Shown one piece after another: positions 1 to 9,701 of a stretch of 64,000 bases of DNA; the first letter of the stretch is position 1; every line of letters starts with the position of its first letter. The stretch is from an uncultured Eggerthella sp. (GTDB taxonomy: Bacteria > Actinomycetota > Coriobacteriia > Coriobacteriales > Eggerthellaceae). The stretch lies in contig UPYK01000003.1 in the NCBI GenBank assembly GCA_900538545.1, forward strand, positions 62,001 through 126,000. The letters are read 5' to 3'. The translations under genes and the position numbers were made by a program. A model generated the notes under the pieces. The model was not told the origin of the DNA. It did no database searches and was given only the letters and a program-made list of their open reading frames with translations.

Positions 1-571
1 GATTCGCCATCTCAGCGATCTGATCGTTCGCCTCGATGATGAGCGTCTTGATGTCTTTGAACGAAGAGTTGACCGCTTTTTCGGTCACACCAAAAAGAGT
101 GGCTTCAGCCTGCGAGATGAGTTCTTTAGGATCGGCAGGAGAATCATAAGCGAGCGAAGAGATGTTGGCTGATGCCAAGAGCAACTGCCGGCGCATCGCG
201 TCACGGCCCACGATATCGGCATGGTGCTGCCAGCTCGTGAGGGAAAACGTATTGTTTGAAAGATCGAGCAGATACGGCTGCCCGCCTACCGCTTCGAGTT
301 GGGAGGCTGCCTTGAGGCTATCCGCCACGGAAATGACATCGATCGGGATCGAACGCGCATTCATATCGCGCATCGTCTCGAAGATGATACGATGAGCAGG
401 ACGATAGAAATCTTCAGGACGCAATTTGAGAGAGACTTCTTCGAATACTCCCGTAGAAAGCAAACACGCAGATAGAACGGTCTTCTCCGCCTCAATGTTC
501 TGTGGCAGTGCTTTGCCCTTCGAACCTGAAGCCTGAAGTGCGAGTTGATCGTTTGTCGTAGGTGCTGGCAT
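1..571 (-). CDS. dnaB: Replicative DNA helicase DnaB, N-terminal part (runs off the window)
   Basis: The first 190 residues of the hexameric helicase that unwinds DNA at the fork; the RecA-like ATPase domain lies beyond the window edge. I translated it from the ATG at 571. The segment PQNIEAEKTVLSACLL followed by RPEDFYRPAHRIIFETM is the conserved DnaB N-terminal helical domain that contacts DnaG primase, and a linker-helix region follows (DPKELISQAEATLFGVTE). It is the last visible gene of the rpsF-ssb-rpsR-rplI-dnaB order common in Gram-positive bacteria, but a terminator-like hairpin separates it from rplI. The start has only a weak ribosome site. The family call is firm; the C-terminal two thirds cannot be assessed. 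Confidence 0.93.
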   Translation of the reverse strand, partial: MPAPTTNDQLALQASGSKGKALPQNIEAEKTVLSACLLSTGVFEEVSLKLRPEDFYRPAHRIIFETMRDMNARSIPIDVISVADSLKAASQLEAVGGQPYLLDLSNNTFSLTSWQHHADIVGRDAMRRQLLLASANISSLAYDSPADPKELISQAEATLFGVTEKAVNSSFKDIKTLIIEANDQIAEMAN

Positions 572-628
572 TCGCTCCCTTGTCCTGTTCTTACGGTATC
601 GCGCCTGAAAAGAGGTACTAACAACAAA

Positions 629-662
629 ACTTCCCGACACCGTGGATGCGGTATCGGGAAGT
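629..662 (-). terminator. Hairpin between rplI and dnaB
   Basis: An inverted repeat with 14-nt arms and one mismatch (left arm ACTTCCCGACACCG, loop TGGATG) is followed in the minus direction by the T-rich tail GTTTTGTTGTT. It lies between the rplI stop and the dnaB start, so it probably ends or attenuates the ribosomal-protein transcript before dnaB. Confidence 0.7.
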
Positions 663-712
663 CTAATTTATCACACCTACCGGCTAATAGCTAAGCGGCG
701 CGAAAAACAGCA

Positions 713-1288
713 TTATTCTGCTTCAACCTCAGCCACTACGACAGCGTCTGCAGTGGGCTCTTCAGCAACTGCGTCTGAAGTGGAAAAATCCTCTTCAGCA
801 GTTTCCTGTGCTTCAGCAGCGCTTTCGGATGCCGTGAAGGTCTCTTCGTTGCCGACCACAACCGTGAGGTTCGACTTGATGTCGCGATAGATCGAAACGA
901 CGACCTCGTGCTTGCCAGCGGTCTTGATCGGGTTCTTGAGGTCGATACGCTTACGATCGATCTCGATGTCCTCTGCTTCTTTGAGCGCATCGGCGATCAT
1001 AGCTGCAGTGATGGAACCGAAGAGCACGCCTTCTTCGCCCACGCGTGCCTCGACCTTAACGGAAAGATCGTCAAGGGCTGCTTTGAGCGCCTGGGCTTCT
1101 TCGATGCGCGCTGCTTCACGCGTAGCGATGTTGTGCTTGCGCTGCTCGAGCTGCTTGAGGTTACCCTTCGTAGCAGCAACAGCGATCTTCTGCGGGAACA
1201 GGTAGTTGTTGGCATACCCGTCGGCAACTTCGACGATATCGCCTTCGCCGCCCTTGCCCTTGAGTTCAGATAAAAGGATGACTTTCAT
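713..1288 (-). CDS. rplI: Ribosomal protein L9 with an acidic C-terminal extension
   Basis: Large-subunit protein L9, which binds 23S rRNA. The N-terminal domain (MKVILLSELKGKGGEGDIVEVADGYANNYL, shown here only as a region, residues 1-30) and the C-terminal domain to about residue 150 are standard. The protein has 191 residues where bacterial L9 usually has about 148-150. The extra 40 are Ala/Glu-rich and contain EEDFSTSDA near residues 164-172, a motif also found in two unrelated proteins 2-3 kb away. The ribosome site is AAGAGGAGG, about 5 nt before the ATG. It sits 12 nt after rpsR in the same operon. The tail should be disordered and solvent-exposed; its role is unknown. Confidence 0.96.
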   Translation of the reverse strand: MKVILLSELKGKGGEGDIVEVADGYANNYLFPQKIAVAATKGNLKQLEQRKHNIATREAARIEEAQALKAALDDLSVKVEARVGEEGVLFGSITAAMIADALKEAEDIEIDRKRIDLKNPIKTAGKHEVVVSIYRDIKSNLTVVVGNEETFTASESAAEAQETAEEDFSTSDAVAEEPTADAVVVAEVEAE

Positions 1289-1300
1289 GAAAACCTCCTC

Positions 1301-1561
1301 TTATCGATCGCGACGATTGTTGCGACCGCTGATCGCAGGCACGGCGTATGGCATGAGAGCCATTTCACGGGCGCGCTTAACAGCGTTCGCGATATCGCGC
1401 TGATGCTGGGTGCAAGCACCGGTCACACGGCGGGGCTTGATCTTCCCACGGTCGGTTACGTATTTGCGCAGCATCTGAGTGTCTTTGTAGTCGATGTATT
1501 CTGCCTTATCCTTGCAGAACTGGCAGAACTTACGACGAGGCTGCTTATTGTATTCAGGCAT
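1301..1561 (-). CDS. rpsR: Ribosomal protein S18
   Basis: Small-subunit protein S18, which packs against S6 on the 30S platform. The 86 residues begin MPEYNKQPRRKFCQFCKDK. The CxxC pair and basic body (PRRVTGACTQHQRDIANAVKRAR) are typical of the zinc-binding type. An upstream in-frame start at 1618 exists, but AAGAGGTTAAG lies directly before the ATG at 1561, and the shorter length matches the family. It follows ssb by 22 nt and precedes rplI by 12 nt, so the four genes are co-transcribed from the rpsF promoter. Confidence 0.96.
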   Translation of the reverse strand: MPEYNKQPRRKFCQFCKDKAEYIDYKDTQMLRKYVTDRGKIKPRRVTGACTQHQRDIANAVKRAREMALMPYAVPAISGRNNRRDR

Positions 1562-1583
1562 TCTTAACCTCTTTCGTTCGTGA

Positions 1584-2045
1584 TTAGAACGGGATATCTT
1601 CGTCGTAGACAGAAGCATCCACCACCGGCGTTGCTACCGGAGCAGGTGCCTGCTGTACGGGCATAGCTTGCGGTTGGGGTGCGCTCTGTTGCATCGGTGC
1701 GCCACCGCGCGAACCATCATTGCGCGAAAAGAATTCGATCTCATCTACGATGACCTCGATCTTCGAGCGCTTCTGGCCATCGCGCTCCCATTGGCTCCAG
1801 CGAAGCTTACCTTCGATGGCAACCTTGCTTCCTTTAGAAAGGAAGCGGGAAACGCTTTCTGCGCGGGCTCCGAACATGGTGCAATCAATAAAGTTGGGAT
1901 AGTCTTCCCATTCACCTGTCTGCTGATTGCGACGACGGTCGTTAACTGCAACGCCAAAGCCGAGGACCGGCATGCCGCTTGCGGTTGAGCGCAATTCTGG
2001 ATCGCGCGTAAGATTACCGGTGATGATCACTCTATTGATGCTCAT
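1584..2045 (-). CDS. ssb: Single-stranded DNA-binding protein
   Basis: This protein binds and protects single-stranded DNA during replication, recombination and repair. Residues 1-110 form the OB fold (MSINRVIITGNLTRDPELR, then WEDYPNFIDCTMFGARAE and KGSKVAIEGKLRWSQWE). A Gln/Pro/Ala-rich flexible linker follows, and the protein ends in the acidic tip DEDIPF, which recruits partner enzymes. Its 153 residues are normal for an actinobacterial SSB. It lies between rpsF and rpsR, with a 129-nt gap and two hairpins before it, which may adjust its level relative to S6. Confidence 0.96.
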   Translation of the reverse strand: MSINRVIITGNLTRDPELRSTASGMPVLGFGVAVNDRRRNQQTGEWEDYPNFIDCTMFGARAESVSRFLSKGSKVAIEGKLRWSQWERDGQKRSKIEVIVDEIEFFSRNDGSRGGAPMQQSAPQPQAMPVQQAPAPVATPVVDASVYDEDIPF

Positions 2046-2063
2046 GTGATACCTCTTTCTACG

Positions 2064-2159
2064 GGCAAATATCCCATTTGCCTCTGATTTCCTTCTCGTG
2101 AAAGGCTGGGTTCTCCGCCCTTCTGTTCTTCAGTTGGTTTTGGCGCACAACCAAAACCA
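2064..2159 (-). other. Two small hairpins in the rpsF-ssb gap
   Basis: GGCAAAT and ATTTGCC pair at 2064-2082, and TGGTTTTGG pairs with CCAAAACCA at 2135-2159 (9-nt arms, 7-nt loop). Neither has a clear T-run on the minus strand. They may be processing or attenuation structures between rpsF and ssb. Confidence 0.45.
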
Positions 2160-2174
2160 CCTATACCGCTCGCA

Positions 2175-2468
2175 TTAATCGCGATCGGTGCGCTTAACGA
2201 TCATGAAGCGTTCGACAGCGTCGGTAATGCGCAAAACACGATCCAACTCTGCGATGCTTTCAGGATTTGCGTGGAAATCGATGAGGGTGTAATCACCGTC
2301 GGTCAAGCCGTTTACCTCGTAAGCGAGTTTACGCTTACCCCAGTTGTCGACGTTGTCGACCGTACCGTTATCTGCGGTAATAGCAGTATCGATACGCTTC
2401 ATAACAGCTAAACGGGTTTCTTCGTCGATTGACGGAGCTACAAAAAACAACAATTCATAAGCCTTCAT
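2175..2468 (-). CDS. rpsF: Ribosomal protein S6
   Basis: Small-subunit protein S6, 97 residues, partner of S18. The core MKAYELLFFVAPSIDEE, then NWGKRKLAYEVNGLTDGDY and a C-terminal VERFMIVKRTD, are diagnostic. A longer reading from 2504 is possible, but the strong site AGAGGAGGTGACC stands 3-4 nt before the ATG at 2468. It is the first gene of the rpsF-ssb-rpsR-rplI unit, and a TTGCGA-N17-TACGAT promoter lies about 70 nt upstream. Confidence 0.96.
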   Translation of the reverse strand: MKAYELLFFVAPSIDEETRLAVMKRIDTAITADNGTVDNVDNWGKRKLAYEVNGLTDGDYTLIDFHANPESIAELDRVLRITDAVERFMIVKRTDRD

Positions 2469-2536
2469 ATGGTCACCTCCTCTGGACTTACGGTTTCGGG
2501 TCATGAAGGCAAGCCCGAAACAGGATTAGCTGAACA

Positions 2537-2565
2537 ATCGTAGCAAATAGCGTTTCCACTCGCAA
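2537..2565 (-). promoter_or_regulatory. Candidate promoter of the rpsF operon
   Basis: On the minus strand TTGCGA (2560-2565) and TACGAT (2537-2542) are separated by exactly 17 nt. The first three bases of the -35 and the TA...T of the -10 match the sigma-A consensus. Confidence 0.5.
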
Positions 2566-2915
2566 ACAGACCGTCCGCTTACCCTCCGATTCCGCACAAA
2601 CTGACAACTACTTCATGCCGCTTTGAGCAAGTTTTCACTACATGACCATCTTACTCAGCACAGCTCACGTTTTTCTGAAACTTTTTTGAACTCCGAACTC
2701 ACATTTTTCTGATACTTTTTCACGTTTGCGTCGATTCACCACCCATGACCCTCCGCAGTGACGTGCCCATCAGAGATACCTATCTTTCGCGCTCCTGCCC
2801 TCACAGCAGAATTTCCGCTGCAATGCCCCTAGTTTTCACGTGGGAATGCACATAAGGGCTTTATAATGAAACAATATTTACATTAGGAACTTCTTCGAGA
2901 TGGTTAAGGGAGATC
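2566..2915. other. Gene-free region between the divergent rpsF and RHH-fusion genes
   Basis: About 350 nt without a gene. It holds an imperfect direct repeat (2664-2689 CTCACGTTTTTCTGAAAC..., 2698-2722 CTCACATTTTTCTGATAC..., about 22 of 25 positions alike, 34-nt period) and, for the plus-strand gene, a TATAAT at 2862-2867 without a good -35. The repeat could bind a regulator, possibly the RHH domain encoded just downstream; that link is inference. Confidence 0.5.
2862..2867 (+). promoter_or_regulatory. Candidate -10 box of the RHH-fusion gene
   Basis: A perfect TATAAT lies 48 nt before the ATG at 2916. No -35 close to consensus is seen at 16-18 nt, so activation or a weak promoter is possible. 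Confidence 0.4.
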
Positions 2916-3929
2916 ATGGCAACCAACACTACAAGCTCTGCCAAAACTCATGTTTCGCTCAGGCTTCCCACCTCCATTCTGGAAAGCATTGATGCTCACG
3001 CCGAAAAGGAACACATTTCACGTACTGAGGCTTTCGTCTACTATCTGCAGACTGGTCTCGAAATCTCCGATGCTCAGGCGAACGAGCCAAGCAAAGACGA
3101 AGTGCTGCTCCAGAGCATCCAGGATGATCTCACGGTCATCAAAGCGCTCCTGCAAACCCAGCCTGGTGCTGAGACTGCGCCTCATCCCTACACCGTTCCT
3201 GCAGTAGAGATTCCTGAAGAGCCTGCTCAAGCAGAAGCTGTCGCGAGCGAATTCACCACTTCCGACGAAGTTGAAGAGTCAGAAGAGACCCAAGAAGTCG
3301 AAGAAGATGAAGACGAAGGGGTTGCTGTTTCTCTCGAGAGCGAGCCTGAGCCCGATCTTGCGGAGGAAGCCGAAGCGCTTGCCGAAGAGGATTATTCCAC
3401 CTCAGATGCCACCTCGAGCGAAGAGTCTTCTACGGCCGCTTATTCGCTGTATGCGATTGGCGAAGAAGAGAGCTTCACCGAGATCAAACCTGTTGATGAG
3501 CTCGATGAAGCAAGCGATTTCACCACCTCTGATGCAGTTTCTGAAGAAGAACCCGCAGAAGAGATCGATACCGTTGATCCCGTCGAGGATGAAAGCGATT
3601 TCACCACGTCTGATGCGACCGAAGGCGGCGAAGCGCTCTCTCTCAAGAAGCTCGAAAAAGCTGTTTCCAAGGCTGCAAAAGATATCGTATCTATCGAAAA
3701 GGTCTGGCTCTACGGTTCTGCTGCTGATGCAAAAGAGATCGAAGGAGCTTCCATCGATCTGTGCGTGAAGACCGAAGACGACGACAAGCTCAAGTCGAAG
3801 CATCTCGATGCCTTCGTTGCCATTATCGAAGAAAAGACTGGCAAGCAAGTCAATGTGGTGCTCAAGCACGAAGCTGGCAAAGACCTCAAGCAGGAGATGA
3901 AGAACAGGGTCGAGCTCTACAAGAAGTAA
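2916..3929 (+). CDS. Ribbon-helix-helix / nucleotidyltransferase-like fusion with acidic repeat linker
   Basis: A 337-residue protein of unrecognised family built from three parts. Residues 11-55 (THVSLRLPTSILESIDAHA, then HISRTEAFVYYLQTGLEI) look like a ribbon-helix-helix DNA-binding domain of the CopG/antitoxin type. Residues about 95-240 are an acidic, low-complexity linker with four copies of [DE][FY][ST]TSD[AE], at residues 112-118, 159-165, 201-207 and 228-234. Residues about 240-337 resemble a small MNT-type nucleotidyltransferase: the GS motif and following strand read YGSAADAKEIEGASIDL, but the usual paired Asp (D-x-D) is S-x-D, so catalysis is doubtful. The start is supported by AAGGGAG 6 nt upstream. 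The gene stands alone between a divergent rpsF operon and a terminator. It could be an autoregulated antitoxin-like regulator; no toxin gene is adjacent. Confidence 0.6.
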   Translation: MATNTTSSAKTHVSLRLPTSILESIDAHAEKEHISRTEAFVYYLQTGLEISDAQANEPSKDEVLLQSIQDDLTVIKALLQTQPGAETAPHPYTVPAVEIPEEPAQAEAVASEFTTSDEVEESEETQEVEEDEDEGVAVSLESEPEPDLAEEAEALAEEDYSTSDATSSEESSTAAYSLYAIGEEESFTEIKPVDELDEASDFTTSDAVSEEEPAEEIDTVDPVEDESDFTTSDATEGGEALSLKKLEKAVSKAAKDIVSIEKVWLYGSAADAKEIEGASIDLCVKTEDDDKLKSKHLDAFVAIIEEKTGKQVNVVLKHEAGKDLKQEMKNRVELYKK

Positions 3930-3947
3930 GATACGCCCTCATAAATC

Positions 3948-3978
3948 AAAAAAGCCGCTCGTTGAAGCGGCTTTTTTT
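3948..3978. terminator. Bidirectional terminator
   Basis: AAAAAAGCCGCT pairs with AGCGGCTTTTTT around the loop CGTTGA. It has an A-run and a T-run and serves the converging genes at 2916-3929 and 4001-4564. Confidence 0.9.
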
Positions 3979-4000
3979 ATGCTCAGGAATCGCTTTGTGC

Positions 4001-4564
4001 TTATTGTTCGGCGGTTGCGTCTGAAGTGGTGAAGTCTTCTTCAGCGAGCTCGGCTGCTTGGGAATCTTCTTCATCCCACGCATCTTTGAGAGCATCGCGC
4101 GGATCGAGCGTGCCCTCCATATCAAGCTCGAGCTTCAAGCCTTCCATAAAGTTGGGCGCAGGACCGATGTAGACGATGTCCTTCTTGATGCCGTCCTCAT
4201 CATAGAGATAGCCGAATGCGTATGCCTCTGGAGCACCTGGCAAGCCGCCTTCAGCGATGATGCAGTCCTTCATGCCATCATCGGTATCGAGATATCCGTC
4301 GTAGCAGAATGCATAGGCCGTGGCGCCGCGTGCGCCTTCTACCTCATGACGCGCGAGCGTGAAGCAGGTTTCCGCGTCGTCGCCCGGATGCGTTTCGATG
4401 AACAGATTTTCTTTGACTGCCAAACCCGTGAAGGGGATGATCTCTTCGCCCGCTTCCATCTTGGAAACAGCCTCGTTCAAAACAGCTTGCACGACCGCTT
4501 TCAGCTCATCGGTGATTTCGCCCTGTGGATCATTATTGGTAGGATCGATCATTCTATCAGCCAT
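4001..4564 (-). CDS. Acidic protein of unknown function ending in the FTTSDA motif
   Basis: I do not recognise the family. The 187-residue protein starts MADRMIDPTNNDPQGE. AGAAAGG lies 8 nt before this ATG, which I prefer to the upstream TTG at 4591. The body has two similar segments, ATAYAFCYDGYLDTDDGMKD and EAYAFGYLYDEDGIKKD, that suggest an internal duplication of a beta-rich unit. No signal peptide or membrane segment is seen. The last residues, LAEEDFTTSDATAEQ, repeat the motif found in the L9 tail and in the neighbouring RHH fusion. The DNA over this tail (4017-4045) is nearly the same as L9 DNA at 771-799. A solo copy of the MITE-like end lies just upstream (4584-4610). Confidence 0.7.
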   Translation of the reverse strand: MADRMIDPTNNDPQGEITDELKAVVQAVLNEAVSKMEAGEEIIPFTGLAVKENLFIETHPGDDAETCFTLARHEVEGARGATAYAFCYDGYLDTDDGMKDCIIAEGGLPGAPEAYAFGYLYDEDGIKKDIVYIGPAPNFMEGLKLELDMEGTLDPRDALKDAWDEEDSQAAELAEEDFTTSDATAEQ

Positions 4565-4583
4565 GATGAAAACCTTTCTGCAA

Positions 4584-4610
4584 GATGACAAACTACCCGG
4601 TCGTTCGACA
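4584..4610 (+). repeat. Solo copy of the MITE-like terminal repeat
   Basis: The 27 nt from GATGACAAACTACC to GTTCGACA are identical to the left end of the element at 4702-4977. The copy sits in the 5' leader of the gene at 4001-4564, about 20 nt before its start. Confidence 0.85.
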
Positions 4611-4701
4611 TCTTTTCTCTTCTCGTTTCATTATGAGTGTAGCGCTTCCCCGCTTCTCCGCTTAGCGTCTTTCGGGAGAAGGTCTGCCGCAGGGTAACCT
4701 C

Positions 4702-4977
4702 GATGACAAACTACCCGGTCGTTCGACACCAGCTCGACCAGTGGAGAGGGCGAGCTAGATGTTTCCGGTCGAGCAAGCAGCTGAGCCCATGGGGTACTTG
4801 AATTACTCTGAGTCCGCTCACTTCAATATAAATAGGTTGTCCGAAGGAGCGAAGCGCATGAGCTTGCCTGAAAAGGCAAGCGAACAGCGAAAGCGGGTAA
4901 TTACAAGTGCCCCTTGGGCGTGCTGCTTGCGTGGGATAGATGGAAAAAGGTGTCGAACGACCGGGTAGTTTGTCATC
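4702..4977. mobile_element. MITE-like inverted-repeat element, 276 bp
   Basis: Perfect 29-nt terminal inverted repeats at 4702-4730 (begins GATGACAAACTACCC) and 4949-4977. Inside, a second pair of imperfect arms (GCAAGCAGCTGAGCCCATGG near 4781 and its counterpart ending near 4931) means the whole element can fold into one long hairpin. A small hairpin (AGCTTGCC...GGCAAGCG) lies near 4861-4882. It encodes no transposase; open frames inside it are short and overlap each other. No target-site duplication is evident. Further ends occur alone at 4584-4610 and 30971-30994. The right end overlaps the stop codon of the nitroreductase gene. The nature of the element is inferred from structure alone. 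Confidence 0.65.
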
Positions 4978-5776
4978 AGCGGAGGACGACGCTGGGGAAG
5001 CGACGGGGTGCTGTGCGATAGTAGCGTTTTTGCTGGTAACCAAGAAGCATGCAGACGTTCAGACCGCGTTCGTCACTCATATCGAAATAAGCGCGGGCAG
5101 CGGGACACGAATCCACTACGCGGCGCAAATACCCGTTATAGAGCACGCCAATACCGAGCGTGTGCGCCACCATTTCAATAGCTCCTGCTGCGAGCCCTGC
5201 ATCAAGCGGGTCGGGCGATTCGATGAAGAGAACCGCAGGAGCATCACGAAACAGATAATCGTCCTTTGGATCAGCACGCCTGTTCTCGATGAAACGACCT
5301 AGTGTTTCTGGAGGAATAGGCATGATGCGATCGGTCTCATATACCTCTGCGAGATACTCCCAGATAAGCTCCTTGAATTCAGGCAAGCTATCTTGGAGAA
5401 AATCAAAACGGCACATCTGTGTATTCTTCGCTGTGGGCGTATGTCCGCCTGCTTCCATGAGCAGATGCAGATGCTCCATCGAGATCGGTTCATCTTTGAA
5501 CGCGCGAATGCTGCGACGGAATTTGATGCTGTTCAAAAGGTTTTCGGTAGGAAGGTCGAAGGTGGCAGGATCGAAATCGATCGGTGAATCTGCATAGCAC
5601 GGTAAACTCGGTGCTCCTTCAGGGCAAATAGCCACACAGTGGCCACACTTCATGCAGTAATCGAGCGGATGGGCCTTGCCTTCGCGCAACACGATATTGT
5701 GCTGGATGCAATCATGCACGCAGGCCCCGCATCCTGTGCAAAGACTCTCGTCAATGTAAACATCTGTTTCCCCCAT
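4976..5776 (-). CDS. Ferredoxin-domain nitroreductase family protein
   Basis: A 266-residue fusion. Residues 1-60 hold two [4Fe-4S] ferredoxin motifs (CTGCGACVHDC and CMKCGHCVAICPEGAP). From about residue 75 a nitroreductase/FMN domain follows (RRSIRAFKDEPIS binds FMN; GGHTPTAKNTQ; GIGVLYNGYL). Such proteins pass electrons from ferredoxin clusters to FMN to reduce nitro compounds, quinones or other acceptors; the true substrate is unknown. The start at 5776 follows GGAAGGTGG; an upstream in-frame start at 5818 lacks this. The stop codon overlaps the end of the MITE-like element, so the last residues may have been changed by its insertion. The gene is monocistronic. Confidence 0.88.
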   Translation of the reverse strand: MGETDVYIDESLCTGCGACVHDCIQHNIVLREGKAHPLDYCMKCGHCVAICPEGAPSLPCYADSPIDFDPATFDLPTENLLNSIKFRRSIRAFKDEPISMEHLHLLMEAGGHTPTAKNTQMCRFDFLQDSLPEFKELIWEYLAEVYETDRIMPIPPETLGRFIENRRADPKDDYLFRDAPAVLFIESPDPLDAGLAAGAIEMVAHTLGIGVLYNGYLRRVVDSCPAARAYFDMSDERGLNVCMLLGYQQKRYYRTAPRRFPSVVLR

Positions 5777-5838
5777 GATGATCCACCTTCCTACTGCACG
5801 TTCACTTCGATTATACAAGCCCTGCCACGTAACGAAAA

Positions 5839-5886
5839 AGACGCCGAAGCAGTGTCAACGAGCCGTTCACCTGCTTTGGCGTCTTG
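5839..5886. terminator. Hairpin downstream of the gene at 6008-6370
   Basis: AAGACGCCGAAGCAG pairs with CTGCTTTGGCGTCTT (one mismatch, 18-nt loop). On the minus strand it ends near TTTTTCGTTACG, so it likely terminates the gene at 6008-6370. Confidence 0.65.
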
Positions 5887-6007
5887 CGTGTTTAGTTTAT
5901 TCGGTCTTGTGTGAGCAGTCTGTGCGAAACAGAGCGAGCAAAGCCAGCGCTAAGAACTGCTTACTTTTGTGAATAGGAAAACCAGAGAACGTCTCCGCTT
6001 GATAGCT

Positions 6008-6370
6008 TTAGTCTCCGAAGGCCATCTCGATGATGAACAGAAGTTCAAGAACGCTCTTGAAGGTAGCTTGTTTCTGGCCTGCATCCCATTTGATGCGGCC
6101 TTGCCAAGTATGGTGCTGGCGGAAGAGAACCTCCAGTTCAAAAGAAGGCTCAAAAGCAGGATCTATGGGAGAAAGGATCGACTGCAGTGATTCGGTCTGC
6201 TGATCGAGGATGTTGTCTATAAGCATGATGAGGCTTGGCAAGCTTGAAAAGCTTACCGGGGCTGACATGATAACGCTGTCGAGGGTGCCCGTCATCTTCC
6301 CATCCTCGTACGAATCGATGGAAATAAGGAAGGTATCGGCCCCTGGCGGTGCAATATGTGGCTGTCGCAT
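6008..6370 (-). CDS. Conserved hypothetical protein, 120 aa
   Basis: Family not recognised. The protein begins MRQPHIAPPGADTFLISIDS. AAAGGGAAG stands 5 nt before the ATG. The sequence is soluble and mixed alpha/beta, without cysteine motifs, signal or membrane segments. The middle (LPSLIMLIDNILDQQTESLQ) is predicted helical, and an aromatic/basic stretch (FRQHHTWQGRIKWD) precedes a C-terminal helix (FKSVLELLFIIEMA). It lies downstream of clpB but is cut off from it by a terminator. No function can be given. Confidence 0.65.
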   Translation of the reverse strand: MRQPHIAPPGADTFLISIDSYEDGKMTGTLDSVIMSAPVSFSSLPSLIMLIDNILDQQTESLQSILSPIDPAFEPSFELEVLFRQHHTWQGRIKWDAGQKQATFKSVLELLFIIEMAFGD

Positions 6371-6445
6371 TATGCTTCCCTTTCCGCGTATGCACAATGA
6401 TACCGCATAAAGCTATGAGTTCGCTATGATTTATTTGCGAATAAA

Positions 6446-6481
6446 AAAGACCAGGCTGCCTTATATAGCAACCTGGTCTTT
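6446..6481. terminator. Terminator after clpB
   Basis: AAAGACCAGGCTG pairs with CAACCTGGTCTTT across a short AT loop. On the minus strand it ends in TTTTTTATTC. It closes the dnaK-clpB cluster. Confidence 0.85.
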
Positions 6482-6515
6482 GTCGATTAAGATCGATCGG
6501 ACCGAAGCGGCAAAA

Positions 6516-9272
<2,757 letters not shown>

Positions 9273-9317
9273 GAAGCTTTTCCTTTCGTTTGTTTTTGTT
9301 TTAGGGTGATGAACGCC

Positions 9318-9698
9318 CTAACGAATACGACGCAACTCGAGCGACGTTGATTGTGCTACGAGACTGCTCACGTGCTCGAATGTTTCTAACTCATGCACAC
9401 GATCGGCAAGACGGCGAACGCGCTTGTGCAGATCGTCGATTTCGTCGTCGCGCTCGTTCAGGCGCCCCTGCAGGTCGAGAATGCGAATGACCCCTGCTAA
9501 GTTGATACCCTCGCTCGTGAGCTCGTTGATCAACTGCAGGCGCTCGATGTCGGCCTGGGAATACATACGCGTATTACCACGCGTACGTTGGGGGTTCACC
9601 AAACCTTTTTGCTCATAAATGCGCAAGGTTTGCGGATGAACGCCCGCTAGTTCAGCAGCGACGCCGATCATGTAGAGGGGGCGATTGCGATCGTTCAT
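9318..9698 (-). CDS. hspR: Heat-shock repressor HspR (MerR family)
   Basis: A 126-residue MerR-type regulator that in actinobacteria represses dnaK and clpB operons by binding HAIR inverted repeats, with DnaK as co-repressor. Residues 8-75 are the winged helix (YMIGVAAELAGVHPQTLRIY, then GLVNPQRTRGNTRMYSQADI). A coiled coil follows (LQGRLNERDDEIDDLHKRV). There are no metal-binding cysteines, as expected. It starts right after the dnaJ stop with GGGGGT in front. Its position inside the chaperone cluster and the HAIR-like site at the dnaK promoter imply autoregulation. Confidence 0.95.
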   Translation of the reverse strand: MNDRNRPLYMIGVAAELAGVHPQTLRIYEQKGLVNPQRTRGNTRMYSQADIERLQLINELTSEGINLAGVIRILDLQGRLNERDDEIDDLHKRVRRLADRVHELETFEHVSSLVAQSTSLELRRIR

Positions 9699-9701
9699 CG
9701 G

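Noticed and set aside
3271..3768. Overlapping frames in the acidic linker of the RHH fusion
   Set aside because: The Lys/Arg/Ser-rich content is what a shifted reading of GAA/GAG/TCT-rich DNA gives.
4711..5043. Open frames inside the inverted-repeat element
   Set aside because: They cross the terminal repeats, lack ribosome sites and do not resemble transposases.
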